DNA from: an uncultured Bacteroidales bacterium
GTDB lineage: Bacteria > Bacteroidota > Bacteroidia > Bacteroidales > Paludibacteraceae
DNA: 45,803 nucleotides
Reading direction: 5' to 3'
NCBI GenBank assembly: GCA_946404495.1
Contig: CAMJDT010000014.1
Span: 1-45,803, forward strand
Shown: positions 27,195-38,400 of the stretch, piece by piece
Position numbering within the stretch: the stretch's first letter is position 1
How the letters are laid out: the number at the start of each line of letters is the position of its first letter
Made by a program: the position numbers and the translations under genes
Notes under the pieces: generated by a model
Told to the model about the DNA's origin: nothing
The model's database searches: none
Seen by the model: only the letters and a program-made list of their open reading frames with translations

Positions 27195-28354
27195 GCAAAA
27201 GTATTGACATCGTCTTCGGTGATACGGTTGCCGGCGAGGATGATGAGGCGTTCGATGACATTGCGGAGTTCGCGTATATTGCCCGGCCAAGTACGATGCT
27301 GCAGCGCTTGTACGGCTGCTTCGTCAAATTCTTTGATCTTCCAGCCTTGTTCCTCGCAAATCTGCTCGGCGAAGTAGGTCACGAGCAGGGGGATATCCTC
27401 CCGCCTGTCTTCGAGCCGCGGTACGTGGATAGGTATGACATTGAGCCGGTGGTAGAGATCCTCGCGGAAGGTGCCGCGTTCAATCTCGTGCTTCAGGTCC
27501 TTGTTCGTTGCCGCGATGACGCGTACATTGACGCGGATGGTCTTGTCGCTGCCGACGCGTGTGATCTCGTTCTCCTGCAGCGCCCGGAGCACCTTGGTCT
27601 GTGCATCCGGTGACATGTCGCCGATCTCATCGAGGAAGAGCGTGCCGCCGTCGGCCTGTTCAAACTTACCGGCTCGGTCTTTGACGGCGCCGGTGAACGA
27701 ACCCTTCATATGTCCGAATAGTTCGCTCTCGATGAGCTCGGACGGGATAGCGGCGCAGTTGACCTCCACGAGCGGTGCCGAAGCGCGGTTGCTGAGTGCA
27801 TGCAAAAGTCGTGCCACCACTTCCTTACCCGTACCGTTCTCGCCGGTGATGAGCACGCGAGCCTCGGTGGGAGCTACCTTATTGATAATATCGCGTACGT
27901 GAACGATGGCGGGCGACTCACCGATCATGCGCATCTGCTTCTCCACTTTCTTCTTGAGTTTCTTGATCTCCTCGGTCTTCTGTCCCACCTCTTCGCTGAG
28001 GTCCTTGTGCGAGAGGGCGTTGCGGGTCGTAACGAGCAGACGGTTGAGGTCAAAGGGCTTCTCAATGAAGTCAAACGCACCCTTTTTGATTGCTTCCACG
28101 GCGGTCTCAATGGTGCCGTGTCCGCTGATCATGACAATCGGGCAGGTGCCGTGCAATTTCTCCAGCACCTCGATACCGTCCATTCCTGGCATCTTGATGT
28201 CCGTATAGATGAGGTCGAAGGGTTGTTTCTCGGCTGCCTGAATACCTTGCACGCCGTCCTCGGCCACCGCGACCGTATAGCCCTCGAGTTCCAGAATATC
28301 CTTGAGCGAATTACGAATCGCCCGCTCGTCGTCTATGATGAGTATTTTAGCCAT
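27191..28354 (-). CDS. NtrC-type sigma-54 response regulator without HTH
   Basis: 387 residues from the ATG of [11 protein letters not shown]; a longer frame starts at 28384 but overlaps the -7 promoter box. The receiver domain (1-120) has the acidic pair DD at 8-9 and phosphoacceptor Asp52 in [13 protein letters not shown] short coiled linker leads to the AAA+ domain: Walker [14 protein letters not shown], sigma-54-contact loop GSFTGA (GAFTGA variant), Walker [12 protein letters not shown], and the arginine-rich R-finger region [19 protein letters not shown]. The protein stops at [12 protein letters not shown], directly after the AAA+ lid. The Fis-type helix-turn-helix expected in the next 50-70 residues is absent, and the downstream bases encode recF in another frame. 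Like Helicobacter FlgR or chlamydial CtcC, it may activate from solution. No sensor kinase lies nearby. Confidence 0.9.
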   Translation of the reverse strand: MAKILIIDDERAIRNSLKDILELEGYTVAVAEDGVQGIQAAEKQPFDLIYTDIKMPGMDGIEVLEKLHGTCPIVMISGHGTIETAVEAIKKGAFDFIEKPFDLNRLLVTTRNALSHKDLSEEVGQKTEEIKKLKKKVEKQMRMIGESPAIVHVRDIINKVAPTEARVLITGENGTGKEVVARLLHALSNRASAPLVEVNCAAIPSELIESELFGHMKGSFTGAVKDRAGKFEQADGGTLFLDEIGDMSPDAQTKVLRALQENEITRVGSDKTIRVNVRVIAATNKDLKHEIERGTFREDLYHRLNVIPIHVPRLEDRREDIPLLVTYFAEQICEEQGWKIKEFDEAAVQALQHRTWPGNIRELRNVIERLIILAGNRITEDDVNTFA

Positions 28355-28373
28355 AATTCTCCAAATTTGGGTG

Positions 28374-28405
28374 CAAAGGTACAAAAAATTATTGAAAATT
28401 GAAAA
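28374..28405 (-). promoter_or_regulatory. Promoter of the response regulator-recF operon
   Basis: Minus-strand TACCTTTG (28374-28381) is a perfect -7 element; the -33 position is only A/T-rich with a TTTT in place of TTTG. The leader to the ATG at 28354 is about 14 nt. Confidence 0.6.
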
Positions 28406-28441
28406 TTGAAAAATGAAAATTTATGTTTTTTAATGAATTTC

Positions 28442-28472
28442 TTGCATAATTCAATTTTTTTTTGTACTTTTG
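28442..28472 (+). promoter_or_regulatory. Bacteroidetes promoter of the caspase-CHAT operon
   Basis: TTG (28442-28444), 20 nt, TACTTTTG (28465-28472). Transcription should begin near 28478, leaving a leader of roughly 87 nt that contains a short GAAAGGTGAAAGG repeat. Confidence 0.65.
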
Positions 28473-28564
28473 CGGCGAAAATGCAAGTCTCGGGTTACTT
28501 TTCGTAATTGAGCAGACATGAAAGGTGAAAGGCAACAAGTGAAATTATAAAATAGAGACAAGAT

Positions 28565-29428
28565 ATGAAACGTAACATTACACTGATTGTTTTGGCGCTG
28601 ATGGTAGCTGTCGGTACGGCTCAGGCTACGAAGCGTGCGTTGGTAATAGGCGTAGGAGCTTATCCGGAGTCGTCGGGTTGGAAAGCCATCAACGGTGATA
28701 AGGATATCCCCGTCGTAACGGCTATGCTGAAGGACAATGGTTTCCAGAGTCAGGATATCGTGACGCTGAAGAACGAGCAGGCTACTTGTGCCCGTATCAC
28801 CGGCGAGATGAAGAGCCTGGTAGCTAAATGCCAGCCGGGTGACTTTGTGTTCATCCATTTCTCGGGACACGGCCAGCAGATCACAGACCTGGACGGCGAT
28901 GAGGACGACGGCTTGGACGAGGCTTGGGTGCCTTACGATGCTTGCCTGGAGTTTGCGAAAGGCAAATATGAGGGTCAGAACCACCTTCTGGACGATCAAC
29001 TCAATGCCTGGCTGACGGATATGCGCAAGCGTGTAGGCGAAAACGGTAAGATCGTCGTGGTAGCCGATGCTTGCCACAGCGGTGGCAGTACGCGTGCCGT
29101 AGGCGATGAGGAGGAGCAGGGCTGGGTAGCTCGCGGAACGTCGGATACCTTCATTATTCCGGGTTCGCATCCCGCCTACAACGGTGCTTCGCAAGCTGCC
29201 GGAGACTGGGTGCTCATCTCGGCCTGCAAAAGCAACGAGACCAACTATGAGTATAAGGGTACCGGTAGTCTGACTTACGCCCTGTCCCAGCTCAAAGGGG
29301 ATCTGACCAACCTTACCAACAAGCAGATTCGCATCAAGGCCAAAGGTATTATCTGCCAGATCATCCCCTTCAACCAGAATCCGCAGATCGATTGCCCCGA
29401 TACACGCAAGGATGTGACATTCTTTTAA
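28565..29428 (+). CDS. Exported caspase-like (clan CD, peptidase C14) protease
   Basis: 287 residues beginning with a signal peptide (MKRNITLIVLALMVAVGTAQA). The mature protein is a single caspase-fold p20-like domain: RALVIGVGAYPESSGWKAINGDKD, FIHFSGHGQQ with catalytic His102, and VVVADACHSGG with catalytic Cys170. An acidic loop DLDGDEDDGLDEAWVPYDA resembles that of metacaspases and suggests a preference for basic P1 residues and Ca2+ dependence; that is by analogy. LISACKSNETNYEYKGTGSLTYAL forms the substrate-pocket region. There is no additional domain and no membrane anchor. It is the first gene of a four-gene operon with a lipoprotein, a TPR-CHAT protein and a small membrane protein. 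An exported prokaryotic caspase may process envelope proteins rather than kill the cell. Confidence 0.9.
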   Translation: MKRNITLIVLALMVAVGTAQATKRALVIGVGAYPESSGWKAINGDKDIPVVTAMLKDNGFQSQDIVTLKNEQATCARITGEMKSLVAKCQPGDFVFIHFSGHGQQITDLDGDEDDGLDEAWVPYDACLEFAKGKYEGQNHLLDDQLNAWLTDMRKRVGENGKIVVVADACHSGGSTRAVGDEEEQGWVARGTSDTFIIPGSHPAYNGASQAAGDWVLISACKSNETNYEYKGTGSLTYALSQLKGDLTNLTNKQIRIKAKGIICQIIPFNQNPQIDCPDTRKDVTFF

Positions 29429-29476
29429 TTAAAAATTAAAAAATAGGAATTATTAACTTAAAAAAATTATAGGAAT

Positions 29477-30163
29477 ATGAAAAAGGCATTGGTATTAGTA
29501 ATGGCTGTAATGGCATTGGTTGCTTGCCAGAAACAGGCTCAACAGAGCACACAGGTGGCTCAGAACGCTAACGGAGTGGTGATTCCCGCAGTGAACACCT
29601 GGGAGTTGGCTCAGAATCTGGCCGTATACGGCTATGTGAACAAATCGGCTGAGGCCCTCGTAGAGGCTGCCGATATCCTGGTAAGCGTTCCCGTAGTATT
29701 CTGCGAACGCGAGAAACAGAACCCCGTAGAGGTTAAGCCCTCTCGTAAGTTGACGACGGTAGACCGTCTGTTGGCTGACGCTTCAGAGATCTCCGACGAC
29801 GCTGTATTGCTGGGTCGTATCGAGAGCGTAAGAGGTCGTGCTGCCCTGATTTCGCAAATGGAAGGTACCCGCGGCGGCGTGAGCGGCGCAATGGTATCCG
29901 ACGAGATCATCTACGGTAACAGCGATCAGGTGATTTTCCAAGACTTCAAGGCCAACGAACCCGCTGTAGTCGTAATTATGGGAATGGGAGAACCCGATCT
30001 GGATGCGTATATCTACGACGAGGACATGAACCTGGTGGCTCAAGACTGCGGTTGCGATTACAACTGCCACGTTAGCTGGGTTCCCTCCTACACGGGACGT
30101 TACCTCATCCGTATCGTCAACAACGGCAGCGAGTCGAAGGAGTTCACGCTGGCTACCAACTAA
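29477..30163 (+). CDS. Lipoprotein with PPC-like C-terminal beta domain
   Basis: 228 residues. MKKALVLVMAVMALVAC ends in a lipobox (Cys17), followed by a Gln-rich spacer (QKQAQQSTQVAQ). The middle (about 35-130) contains predicted helices: NTWELAQNLAVYGYVNKSAEALVEAADILV and TVDRLLADASEISDDAVLLGRIESV. The C-terminal 80 residues (FKANEPAVVVIMGMGEPDLD, AYIYDEDMNLV, GRYLIRIVNNGSESKEFTLATN) look like a bacterial pre-peptidase C-terminal (PPC) beta-sandwich, including two Cys in CGCDYNC that could form disulphides or bind metal. PPC domains are often parts of secreted proteases; here it is separate and next to a caspase, so it could be a substrate, inhibitor or chaperone. It starts 48 nt after the caspase stop. 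Confidence 0.75.
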   Translation: MKKALVLVMAVMALVACQKQAQQSTQVAQNANGVVIPAVNTWELAQNLAVYGYVNKSAEALVEAADILVSVPVVFCEREKQNPVEVKPSRKLTTVDRLLADASEISDDAVLLGRIESVRGRAALISQMEGTRGGVSGAMVSDEIIYGNSDQVIFQDFKANEPAVVVIMGMGEPDLDAYIYDEDMNLVAQDCGCDYNCHVSWVPSYTGRYLIRIVNNGSESKEFTLATN

Positions 30164-30169
30164 TCGTTG

Positions 30170-33010
30170 ATGAGACATTTAGTCTGTTTGATGCTGACCC
30201 TGGGTTGGTTGTCCGTACTAACGGCGGCCGCTCAGGGTTCGCCCGTAGAACAATTCAATCGGGCGCAAGCCGAGGCCGTAGAGGCTTCGGCTAACGGCAA
30301 TTATGATACGGCGTTGAAGCAGTATGATGTGTGTATCACGCTCATGAAAGCCAACTGGCCGACTCACGAGTCGCTGCCGGTACTGATCAATAATGTAGCG
30401 ATGATATACGGCGAGTTGGGACGCTACGATGAGATGACCAAGGCGCTGAGCGAAGCCATCTCCATCATGGAGGCCAACAATCGCCAGACCAGCAGCGACT
30501 ATGCCCTGATGCTCAATAATCTCTGCACCATCTATTTCCAGCGCGGTAAGTACGATGAGGCAATCCGCCTTACCCAACGCAGTCTGGAGCTGATGGAGAA
30601 GACCACCGGCAAGGATAGCGAGGGATATGCTACGATGCTCAGCAACCTCAGTGCCTTTTACCACAATACGGGTAACTACTCCGAGGAAGAGAAGAGCCTG
30701 AAGGAGGCCATCCGTATCTACAAGAAAATCGGAGCTACCGAGTCTGCGGGCTATGCCTTGGCGCTGGTCAATTACGGAGTACTGAGCCGTACCCTTGGCA
30801 ACGAACGTCAAGCGGAGCAATACCTGCTGCAGGCTGCCGATATTCAGAAAAAGATCCAGGGCGGCATGACTACCGACTATGCCACCACGCTCAATAACCT
30901 GGGTGTGCTCTATATGGCGCAGAACCGCAACAAGGATGCCGTGCGTGTGCTCTATGAGGCAATGCATATCCGCAAGGAATTGCAGGGCAGTAACTCGCCT
31001 GAATATGCCTTGTCGCTGATGAATTTGGCCCAACTATACGGCGCTCAGCGGCAGTACCGCGAGCAGGAACAATGCCTTCTGGAGGTGCTGCAGATACAGA
31101 AGCGAACGATCGGTGAACAGCACCCCGACTATGCTGTGACCTTGGGTAACTTAGGCACGCTCTACGACCGTACGCAGCGATACGACGAAGAGGAGAAGTA
31201 CCTGCTGGAGGCTCTGCGCGTGCGGAAGGCTGCCTTGGGTGAGAAACATCCTGCGTATGCAGCGTCAATGACCAACTTGGGTGTCTTCTATGCCAACCGC
31301 GGCAAGTATGCCAAGGCCGACAGTTATATCACCCGCAGTGCAGAACTGACCCGAGAGCAGTTCCTCTCTGCTGCCGACTACCTCTCGGAAAAGCAGCGCA
31401 ACGACTACTGGATGGCTATCCGCTATCCCTTTGAACGCGTCTATCCGCTCTATGCGCACCGTTACTGCCATACCAAACCGGCCGTGACGGGCTTTGCCTA
31501 CGATAATGCCCTGTTCGTGAAGGGACTCTTGCTCTCGACCAGTAACACGGTGCAGCAGGCTATCCTCTCCAGCGGCGACGAACAACTCATCAAGGGTTGG
31601 CGTGCGCTCATTCAGCTCAGGCAGGATATCATGCGTGAGCAGAAGGAGAACCCCGGCTCGGCCACATTGCAGGCTATGTACCAGCAGGAGGAGGAAGCCG
31701 AGAAGGCTCTTCTGGCCGGCAGTGCCGCCTATCGAGAGGTGGAGCAGCATAAGGCAGCCGGTTGGCGTGAGGTGCAGAAGCAGTTAGGCGACGACGACCT
31801 GGCTATCGAGTTCCTGCGTATCCCCTTCTCCAACGATACGATCTGCTATTGCGCCCTCGTGCTGCAGAAGAAGAGCAAGTACCCTGAGATGATCGACCTC
31901 TGTCTGGAGAGCGACCTCAAGGACCTGATTCCCAGAGGACGACCCGCTGTAGCGTACGATCCCGATTTCCTGGGCGAACAACGCAACCTCAGCAATCTCA
32001 TCTGGGGGCATCTGCAGCCCTATATGAAACCCGGCGGCAAGGTTTATTTCTCGCCGGACGGAGCGCTCTATCAGGTGGCTATCGAGTATCTGCCCTTGGA
32101 TGAAAACCACACGTTTGCGGACGTATACAGTCTCTATCGTTTGTCCTCTACGCGCGAACTCCTATTTTATGCGCGTAGCGCGCACTCGCGCATACGCATA
32201 CAAGACGCCGTGCTATACGGCGGACTGCAATATGACCTTACGCGCGATGATCTCATGCGCCAGAGTCAGTCGTTCCGCTCAGTTGGCGAACCCGGCAGCA
32301 AGGATGATAACGTAGAGATGTTGCTCTCCGACAGTACGCGCGGCGGTATCTCCTATTTGGCCGGTACGCTCCGGGAGGTGGAAGCCATCCGGGCTATCCT
32401 GAACAACCCCGATGACCGTATTTATACGGGCAAGGACGGCAGTGAGGAGAGTTTCAAGGCGCTGTCGGGGCATTGTCCGGGACTGCTGCATATCGGTACG
32501 CACGGATTCTACCTGCCACCGCGTAAGAACGAGAAAGCAGGCGGACTGCCTGCAGGCGGCGATGAGACGCAGAACAGTATCGACTACTCTATGTCGCGTA
32601 CGGGTCTGCTCTTAGCCGGTGCCCAATTGGCCTGGAGCGGGGGTAGTGTGCCCGAAGGTACGGAAGACGGTATCCTGACCGCCAAAGAGATATCGGGTCT
32701 GGATCTTCGCAGCGTGCAGTGTGCCGTGCTCTCGGCCTGCGAGACGGGTAACGGCGATATCACGGGCGACGGTGTCGCCGGTCTGCAACGTGGCTTCAAG
32801 CAGGCAGGTGTAAAGACCCTGATGATGTCACTCTGGCCGGTAAGCGATAGTGCAACCCAACTGCTGATGACCGAGTTCTACCGTCGTTGGAAGAACGGCC
32901 TGAGCAAGCGCGAGGCTTTGCGCCAGGCGCAGCATGTCGTTCGCGAACGATTCGAGGAACCCGAATACTGGGCAGCATTCATCTTATTGGACGCTTTAGA
33001 GGAGGATTAG
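30170..33010 (+). CDS. Exported TPR-CHAT protein
   Basis: 946 residues from the ATG 6 nt after the lipoprotein stop; the TTG one codon earlier is less likely. A signal peptide (MRHLVCLMLTLGWLSVLTAAAQ) precedes about nine tetratricopeptide repeats of 42 residues (residues about 25-400), each with the YA.AL.NLG.LY...G.Y.EA pattern. A helical linker (LSEKQRNDYWMAIRYPFERVYPL) leads to a CHAT domain (about 640-945). The clan CD dyad is intact: His778 in LLHIGTHGFYLPP and Cys857 in CAVLSACETGNGD, followed by GVAGLQRGFKQAGVKTLMMSLWPVSDSAT. CHAT proteases with TPR arms include the Csx29 partner of type III-E CRISPR effectors and separase-like proteins; here no Cas gene exists and the protein is predicted to be periplasmic. 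The TPR region probably binds a partner. It is 1 nt from the next gene. Confidence 0.9.
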   Translation: MRHLVCLMLTLGWLSVLTAAAQGSPVEQFNRAQAEAVEASANGNYDTALKQYDVCITLMKANWPTHESLPVLINNVAMIYGELGRYDEMTKALSEAISIMEANNRQTSSDYALMLNNLCTIYFQRGKYDEAIRLTQRSLELMEKTTGKDSEGYATMLSNLSAFYHNTGNYSEEEKSLKEAIRIYKKIGATESAGYALALVNYGVLSRTLGNERQAEQYLLQAADIQKKIQGGMTTDYATTLNNLGVLYMAQNRNKDAVRVLYEAMHIRKELQGSNSPEYALSLMNLAQLYGAQRQYREQEQCLLEVLQIQKRTIGEQHPDYAVTLGNLGTLYDRTQRYDEEEKYLLEALRVRKAALGEKHPAYAASMTNLGVFYANRGKYAKADSYITRSAELTREQFLSAADYLSEKQRNDYWMAIRYPFERVYPLYAHRYCHTKPAVTGFAYDNALFVKGLLLSTSNTVQQAILSSGDEQLIKGWRALIQLRQDIMREQKENPGSATLQAMYQQEEEAEKALLAGSAAYREVEQHKAAGWREVQKQLGDDDLAIEFLRIPFSNDTICYCALVLQKKSKYPEMIDLCLESDLKDLIPRGRPAVAYDPDFLGEQRNLSNLIWGHLQPYMKPGGKVYFSPDGALYQVAIEYLPLDENHTFADVYSLYRLSSTRELLFYARSAHSRIRIQDAVLYGGLQYDLTRDDLMRQSQSFRSVGEPGSKDDNVEMLLSDSTRGGISYLAGTLREVEAIRAILNNPDDRIYTGKDGSEESFKALSGHCPGLLHIGTHGFYLPPRKNEKAGGLPAGGDETQNSIDYSMSRTGLLLAGAQLAWSGGSVPEGTEDGILTAKEISGLDLRSVQCAVLSACETGNGDITGDGVAGLQRGFKQAGVKTLMMSLWPVSDSATQLLMTEFYRRWKNGLSKREALRQAQHVVRERFEEPEYWAAFILLDALEED

Positions 33011-33011
33011 T

Positions 33012-33416
33012 ATGCGCAAGGCGATTCGTCGATTGATACTGTTACTATTGCTCCTGTTGGCAGCCTGGAAATGGTGGATTCCTCAGCATACCAAGGACTC
33101 CATCCGTGGAGAGGTAGAGCGCATCACCCACTCGTTCCGACGCACGGCGGACGGTACGATGAAGACGGTGCAAGAGGGCATCTCTACGATGCGCGAGCAT
33201 TCCGAATCGGAGGACATAGCCAATCACCCGAAGGTGGAGACCGACAGCACCGCACGCGACATGCGCCGTCAGGGAAAGGAGGATGTGAATATCCAATTCT
33301 ACGAGGAAGATACCTGGTATCTGAATACGGAGGATCTCAAGGATTACTACGAATCGGCCAAACGCGCGGTGAAAGATGCGGTCTCGGACCGGGAACAAAC
33401 GCGTGGAGAGGATTAA
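33012..33416 (+). CDS. Small membrane-anchored protein of the caspase-CHAT operon
   Basis: 134 residues, starting 1 nt after the CHAT stop codon. [20 protein letters not shown] is a basic start followed by a Leu-rich single transmembrane helix (or uncleaved signal anchor). The remainder is hydrophilic and highly charged, with predicted helices [20 protein letters not shown] and [20 protein letters not shown] and several arginine-rich sites (FRR, MRRQ) that could suit a caspase with basic P1 preference. No family recognised. I infer a periplasm-exposed partner or substrate tethered to the inner membrane. Its stop codon shares the TTAA at 33413-33416 with the stop of convergent uvrB. Confidence 0.7.
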   Translation: MRKAIRRLILLLLLLLAAWKWWIPQHTKDSIRGEVERITHSFRRTADGTMKTVQEGISTMREHSESEDIANHPKVETDSTARDMRRQGKEDVNIQFYEEDTWYLNTEDLKDYYESAKRAVKDAVSDREQTRGED

Positions 33417-35494
33417 CCTCTGAGAGCTTGAAGCTTATTCTCCATCTCCAGCAGTTCGTCGCGGAAGAGAGCAGCGGCGTTGAAGTCCAATTCCTTGGCG
33501 GCAGATAGCATCTGCCGCCTTTTTTGTTCGGCCGCCTTCTCCAGTTGCTTGTAGTCGTATCGTTGCCAATCGGCCTGCTTCCACGATTGGCGAATAGCCT
33601 CTTGCAGTTTCTGCTTCTCCTCTTCGGTGTCGTGATAGAGTGCAGCCAACGGACTGTTATCCAGCGACTTGCGGATCGGTGTAGGCGTGATATGATGTTC
33701 CTGATTGTAGGCTTCCTGTTTCTGACGACGACGGTTGGTCTCGTCGATGGTCATCTGCATCGAACGGGTGATCTTATCACCGTACATGATGACCTTACCC
33801 TCCACGTGTCGCGCTGCCCTTCCTGCTGTCTGCGTCAGGCTGCGATGGTCGCGCAGGAAACCCTCCTTGTCGGCATCCAGGATAGCTACAAGACTGACCT
33901 CCGGCAGGTCGAGTCCCTCGCGCAGAAGGTTGACGCCTACCAGTACGTCGTAGAGACCTTTTCTGAGGTCGGACATGATCTGCACGCGTTCGATCGTGTC
34001 TATATCGGAGTGAATATACGCGGAGCGGATGCCGTATTTGCGCAGGTAGTCGTCCAGTTCTTCAGCCATCCGTTTGGTAAGCGTAGTCACCAGTACGCGT
34101 TGCTCTTTCTCCACGCGTTGCTGTATCTCCTCCATCAGGTCGTCCACCTGATGTTTGGTCGGCCTCACCTCGATGACGGGGTCTAAGAGGCCGGTCGGAC
34201 GTATCAACTGATCCACTACGATACCGTCGCTCTTCTCCAGTTCGTAGTCAGCCGGTGTGGCGGAGAGGAAGATGACATTGCGCTTACCCTTCTGCTCCTC
34301 ATCCGTAGCCTCGTCGCTGAGGCCTACTTTCTGTTCCCACTCCTCGAAGCGCAGCGGACGGTTGTCTTTGGCCGCAGGCAGACGGAAACCGTAGTTGACC
34401 AGGTTCTCCTTGCGCGAACGGTCACCTCCGTACATACCGTGTATCTGTGGTACGGTGACGTGACTCTCATCTACTACCACGAGCATATCGCCCGCACCCG
34501 ACATCGCAAAGTAGTCCAGCAGGCAATACGGCGGCGTACCTTCAGCCCTACCATCGAAATAACGGCTGTAGTTCTCTACGCCCGAGCAATAGCCCAACTC
34601 CTGTATCATCTCCAGGTCGTATTTGACGCGTTCCTCGATGCGCTTGGCGTAGAGTTCCTCACCCATCTCTTGAAAATGCATCACTTGGTTGGCCAGATCG
34701 AGTTTGATCTGCGTAATGGCTGACTCGATGCGTTCGGGCGAGGTGCAGAAGATCGTCGCGGGGTAGATATTGAGGTGGTCAAAGCGGTCGCGTACGGAGA
34801 GGCTGACGGGATCTAATTGCAGGATCTCGTCCACCTCGTTGCCGAAGAACTCCACCCTTATCACCTCATCCGTATACGCCAGGCTGATATCTACCGTATC
34901 GCCCTTCACGCGGAATCGTCCGCGGGTGAGGTCAATGTCGTTGCGGATATACTGTGCGTCCACCAATCCTTTGAGCAGGCTGTCCATCGTGCGTTGTTCG
35001 CCACGAGTCACCGTTAGGCACGAGCAGGTGAAGTCCTGCGGGTTGCCGATGCCGTACAGGCAGCTCACCGACGACACGACGATCACATCCCTGCGTCCGC
35101 TCAGCAGCGCCGCGGTTGCACTCAGCCTCAGACGGTCGATCTCCTCGTTGATACTCAGGTCCTTCTCGATATACGTATCCGTGCTCGGGATATACGCCTC
35201 GGGCTGGTAGTAGTCGTAGTAGGATACGAAGTACTCCACGGCATTCTTGGGGAAGAAGGCCTTCATCTCGGTGTATAGCTGCGCCGCGAGAGTCTTGTTG
35301 TGGCTGAGGATGAGGGTAGGACGGTTCAGTTGCGCGATGACATTGGCAATCGTGAAGGTCTTGCCCGAACCGGTCACACCGAGCAGGGTCTGCGCCGGCG
35401 CACCGTTTACGACGCCGTCCACCAGTTGGCGGATGGCCTCAGGTTGGTCACCTGTAGGTTGAAATTCGGATATGAGTTCAAACTGATCGGTCAT
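33413..35494 (-). CDS. uvrB: Excinuclease ABC subunit B
   Basis: The damage-verifying helicase-like subunit of nucleotide excision repair. 693 residues, normal length. Walker [17 protein letters not shown], the damage-probing beta-hairpin region [24 protein letters not shown], Walker [21 protein letters not shown], motif [21 protein letters not shown], and a C-terminal UVR motif ([39 protein letters not shown]) that binds UvrC. Its ATG overlaps the tamB stop by 4 nt. It is the last gene of the FKBP-flippase-truA-endonuclease-tamB-uvrB series. Confidence 0.96.
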   Translation of the reverse strand: MTDQFELISEFQPTGDQPEAIRQLVDGVVNGAPAQTLLGVTGSGKTFTIANVIAQLNRPTLILSHNKTLAAQLYTEMKAFFPKNAVEYFVSYYDYYQPEAYIPSTDTYIEKDLSINEEIDRLRLSATAALLSGRRDVIVVSSVSCLYGIGNPQDFTCSCLTVTRGEQRTMDSLLKGLVDAQYIRNDIDLTRGRFRVKGDTVDISLAYTDEVIRVEFFGNEVDEILQLDPVSLSVRDRFDHLNIYPATIFCTSPERIESAITQIKLDLANQVMHFQEMGEELYAKRIEERVKYDLEMIQELGYCSGVENYSRYFDGRAEGTPPYCLLDYFAMSGAGDMLVVVDESHVTVPQIHGMYGGDRSRKENLVNYGFRLPAAKDNRPLRFEEWEQKVGLSDEATDEEQKGKRNVIFLSATPADYELEKSDGIVVDQLIRPTGLLDPVIEVRPTKHQVDDLMEEIQQRVEKEQRVLVTTLTKRMAEELDDYLRKYGIRSAYIHSDIDTIERVQIMSDLRKGLYDVLVGVNLLREGLDLPEVSLVAILDADKEGFLRDHRSLTQTAGRAARHVEGKVIMYGDKITRSMQMTIDETNRRRQKQEAYNQEHHITPTPIRKSLDNSPLAALYHDTEEEKQKLQEAIRQSWKQADWQRYDYKQLEKAAEQKRRQMLSAAKELDFNAAALFRDELLEMENKLQALRG

Positions 35495-38400
35495 TTCTCT
35501 TCTGGTTTAGGAGCCGTAGGCGGGATACTGTCTGTGCTGACGGCTTGGATTCCCGATGTATTGCTCTTCTGTTGTTGGTGCGCCTTGCGGGCCTTGCGGA
35601 TCATGCGGTTCTTACGCGCGTCACCCCAGTTATAGTCGTGCCGGAAGATGAATCCGACGCCTTGCACGGTGTTGGCCTCGCGCAGTGAATACTTATCCAC
35701 GGTGTGGGTAAAGGCCTTGGCACGCAGTTTGCCGCTGGGGATAAGGCCGTATTCGATATCCACGTCGCCAAAGACGGGCGAACGCGAGGTGATGTCGTTG
35801 TAGCGGTAGCCTATGTTACCGTTGATGGTAAGCCGTTCCACGGGGTTCAGTTGGAACTGGGCTTCATATTCCTGCGTGGCGGTCGATCCTTCGCCGTCGG
35901 TACGGAAATTAAATCCCATTGTAAATATATCCGTGAGGCGGCTGAGCCAGGCATTGATTTGGCCCGTGACGGTGGAGGATAGGAGCGAGTAGGTGGCATT
36001 CAGTCCCTGCTCGGCACCTACGTTGAGGTACTCGGGCGTGTAGAAGCGGTTGAAGACGAGCAGGTAGATGACCTGACGCATCAGCATCTCTTCGGTGTTG
36101 ATGGCAGCCCGCACTTGGGCGGCTACGCTCTCATCGGACTGTGGTAACTCGATGGCGAACTTGAGTACCGGGTCGCTTAGTTTGCCCGTCATCGTCAGGA
36201 TGCAGTTGACGGGTACCGACGAACGGGAGGTGATGGCCGATACATCCTCGCCAAACAGATCCTTGAGCGACGCCGTCGTGCGATACTTAGCCGTCACATT
36301 GAGTACCGGATCCTCCGCTACGCCGTTCCACGTGATGGACGAACCCTCCGAGATGGCAAAGTCGCGTCGTACGATATTGCCCAGCGAGTAGGAGAAGGTG
36401 CCGGATACCAGTGCGAACGTTCCCAGCAGCCGCACATCCTCGTCACCGGAGAAGGACAGCTTGAGGTTGCCCTCGCCGCGGCAGACGATACCGTCCGTGG
36501 AGTGGTCGGAGAGTAGCAGGTGCAGTTTGGCCTCCGGCGTTGCCTCCAGGGCCATACTTAGTGTCAGTTTAGCACCCGGCTTGGCGGCTTTCTGCTGCTT
36601 GCGTTGCTGCCTGCGGGCGCGGTTGGTAAGGAAGACGGGTTCGGGTTCGCGGGTGACGAAATGAATGAACCCGTTATCCGATGCACTCGACGCCGTAGCG
36701 ATCGATAGGTAGAAGTCGGTGTTCTTGCGCGTGATGGCGCTCACGTCGATATTGACCTCGTCGTCGTTACCGCTGATGTCGATACGTCCGTTGGCATAGG
36801 CCTTGCCGTAGTACATCGTCTCGGGGTCGGGGGCGAGGTTCATGGCCAGCATATTATCGATACGGCCGCTGATATGGAACGTGAAGTCATTGAACCGGTC
36901 GTGGTGCAGCAGTCCCGTCACGATGCCTTCGTGACCCTCCTCATCGCGGATGACCACGTGCGGGAACGAGATATAGGTCGTGTCCATAATGACCGAGTCG
37001 CTCAGGAAGTAGCGTACCCCCGTAAAGGGAATGACCAGCGAAGCGTCCTTGGCGAGAGCCTTTGCCGTCACCCAGGTATCCATCTTGCGTCCGAACACAT
37101 GTATCGTACCGAACGCGCGACCCTGTATCTGCTCGATCATACCTTGCGTCCAGAAATTGATCATCTCGATATTGGCCGAGTCGGTGTTGATATACAGTTC
37201 CCAGTATTTCTCATCGGGAATGACCTCGCCGTCCACGTGTCCTACTGTTCGCTCGTTCTCCACCAGGTCGCCTTTGATGAGCACATGTTTGTTCTCGGGA
37301 TTGATGGTAGCCTGTGCCGCCAATGCTCCCATGTCAGTGTGATTCAGTACCGCGTGCGGTATTGTCACGTTGGCTTCGAAGAACGGATTGGTAAATAGCG
37401 AATACAGGTTCATCCATCCCGTTATCTGCCCTTCGACCGAGAGTGCGCGGCTGACACCTACGAACTGCAACAGGTAGTTCATCTCAATATTCTTGAGCGA
37501 GATACTGAGTGAGTCGTCATCCGAGTATCCGGCTGTGCCGTCCACCTGAATATGTTGGTTGTCGGAGTAGAGGGCTACCTGTTGTACGCTGAGTTGCCGG
37601 TTGTAGGTATTATATTCGATGTGCCCGTCGCCGATATGCCAGGTGGTGTCGTTGAGCGAGAAGGTGGTAGGAAGCAGGTGTACGTTGATGAGCGGCTTCT
37701 GTGCATAGCGCGTCAGGTAGGTGTGTACACAGAATGCCGGTTCGCTCTGTTCGCCGAAGAAGAGATTGACCATAATAGAGTCGTGCCGCGCCGTCAGGTT
37801 CAGACGGATGTCGATATCCTCTATGAGCAGTTGGGTGGAGTCGGGGTCGATGGTGTGCGAACGCATCTTCAGCGCCAGGTCAGCCTCGCCGGGTTGGTTG
37901 CTCAGCGAGAGGGTCAGATTCTGATACTCGGAGTTGCCGTTTTCCATCGACGGTGCCAACGCCTGCAGGCTGTACGTACCGCTGGACTCATGGATAAAGC
38001 CTTTGATGATCTGCTTGCCGTTGACAATGGTATTGGAGAGCAGGACGGTCTCCATCACAGGGTCGAGGTCGTGCAGGTAGGCATAGAAATCCAGGTCGTT
38101 CGGTGCACCTTCTACCGGGTGGGCGGGTTCTACGAACTCCGGGAAGAGTTGGTGGGCAAACCCGCGCAAGGTGTTGCCCAAGGTCGTCCACCTCCATTGG
38201 CCGCTGATGCCGGCCGTGAGGATGTCGGAACTGATACGCACGTTATCGCTCTCTGTGCCGGAGTCGAACAGGAACTTAAACTGATGCATGTGGTAGTCCA
38301 GTCCGTTGGCGGTGAAGAGCAGCGAGTCGATGATGACATAGCCGTTCAGGCGATCCAGCAGCTGCTGCTCGTCGCCCTCCGTCAGGATAGACGCGTTGAG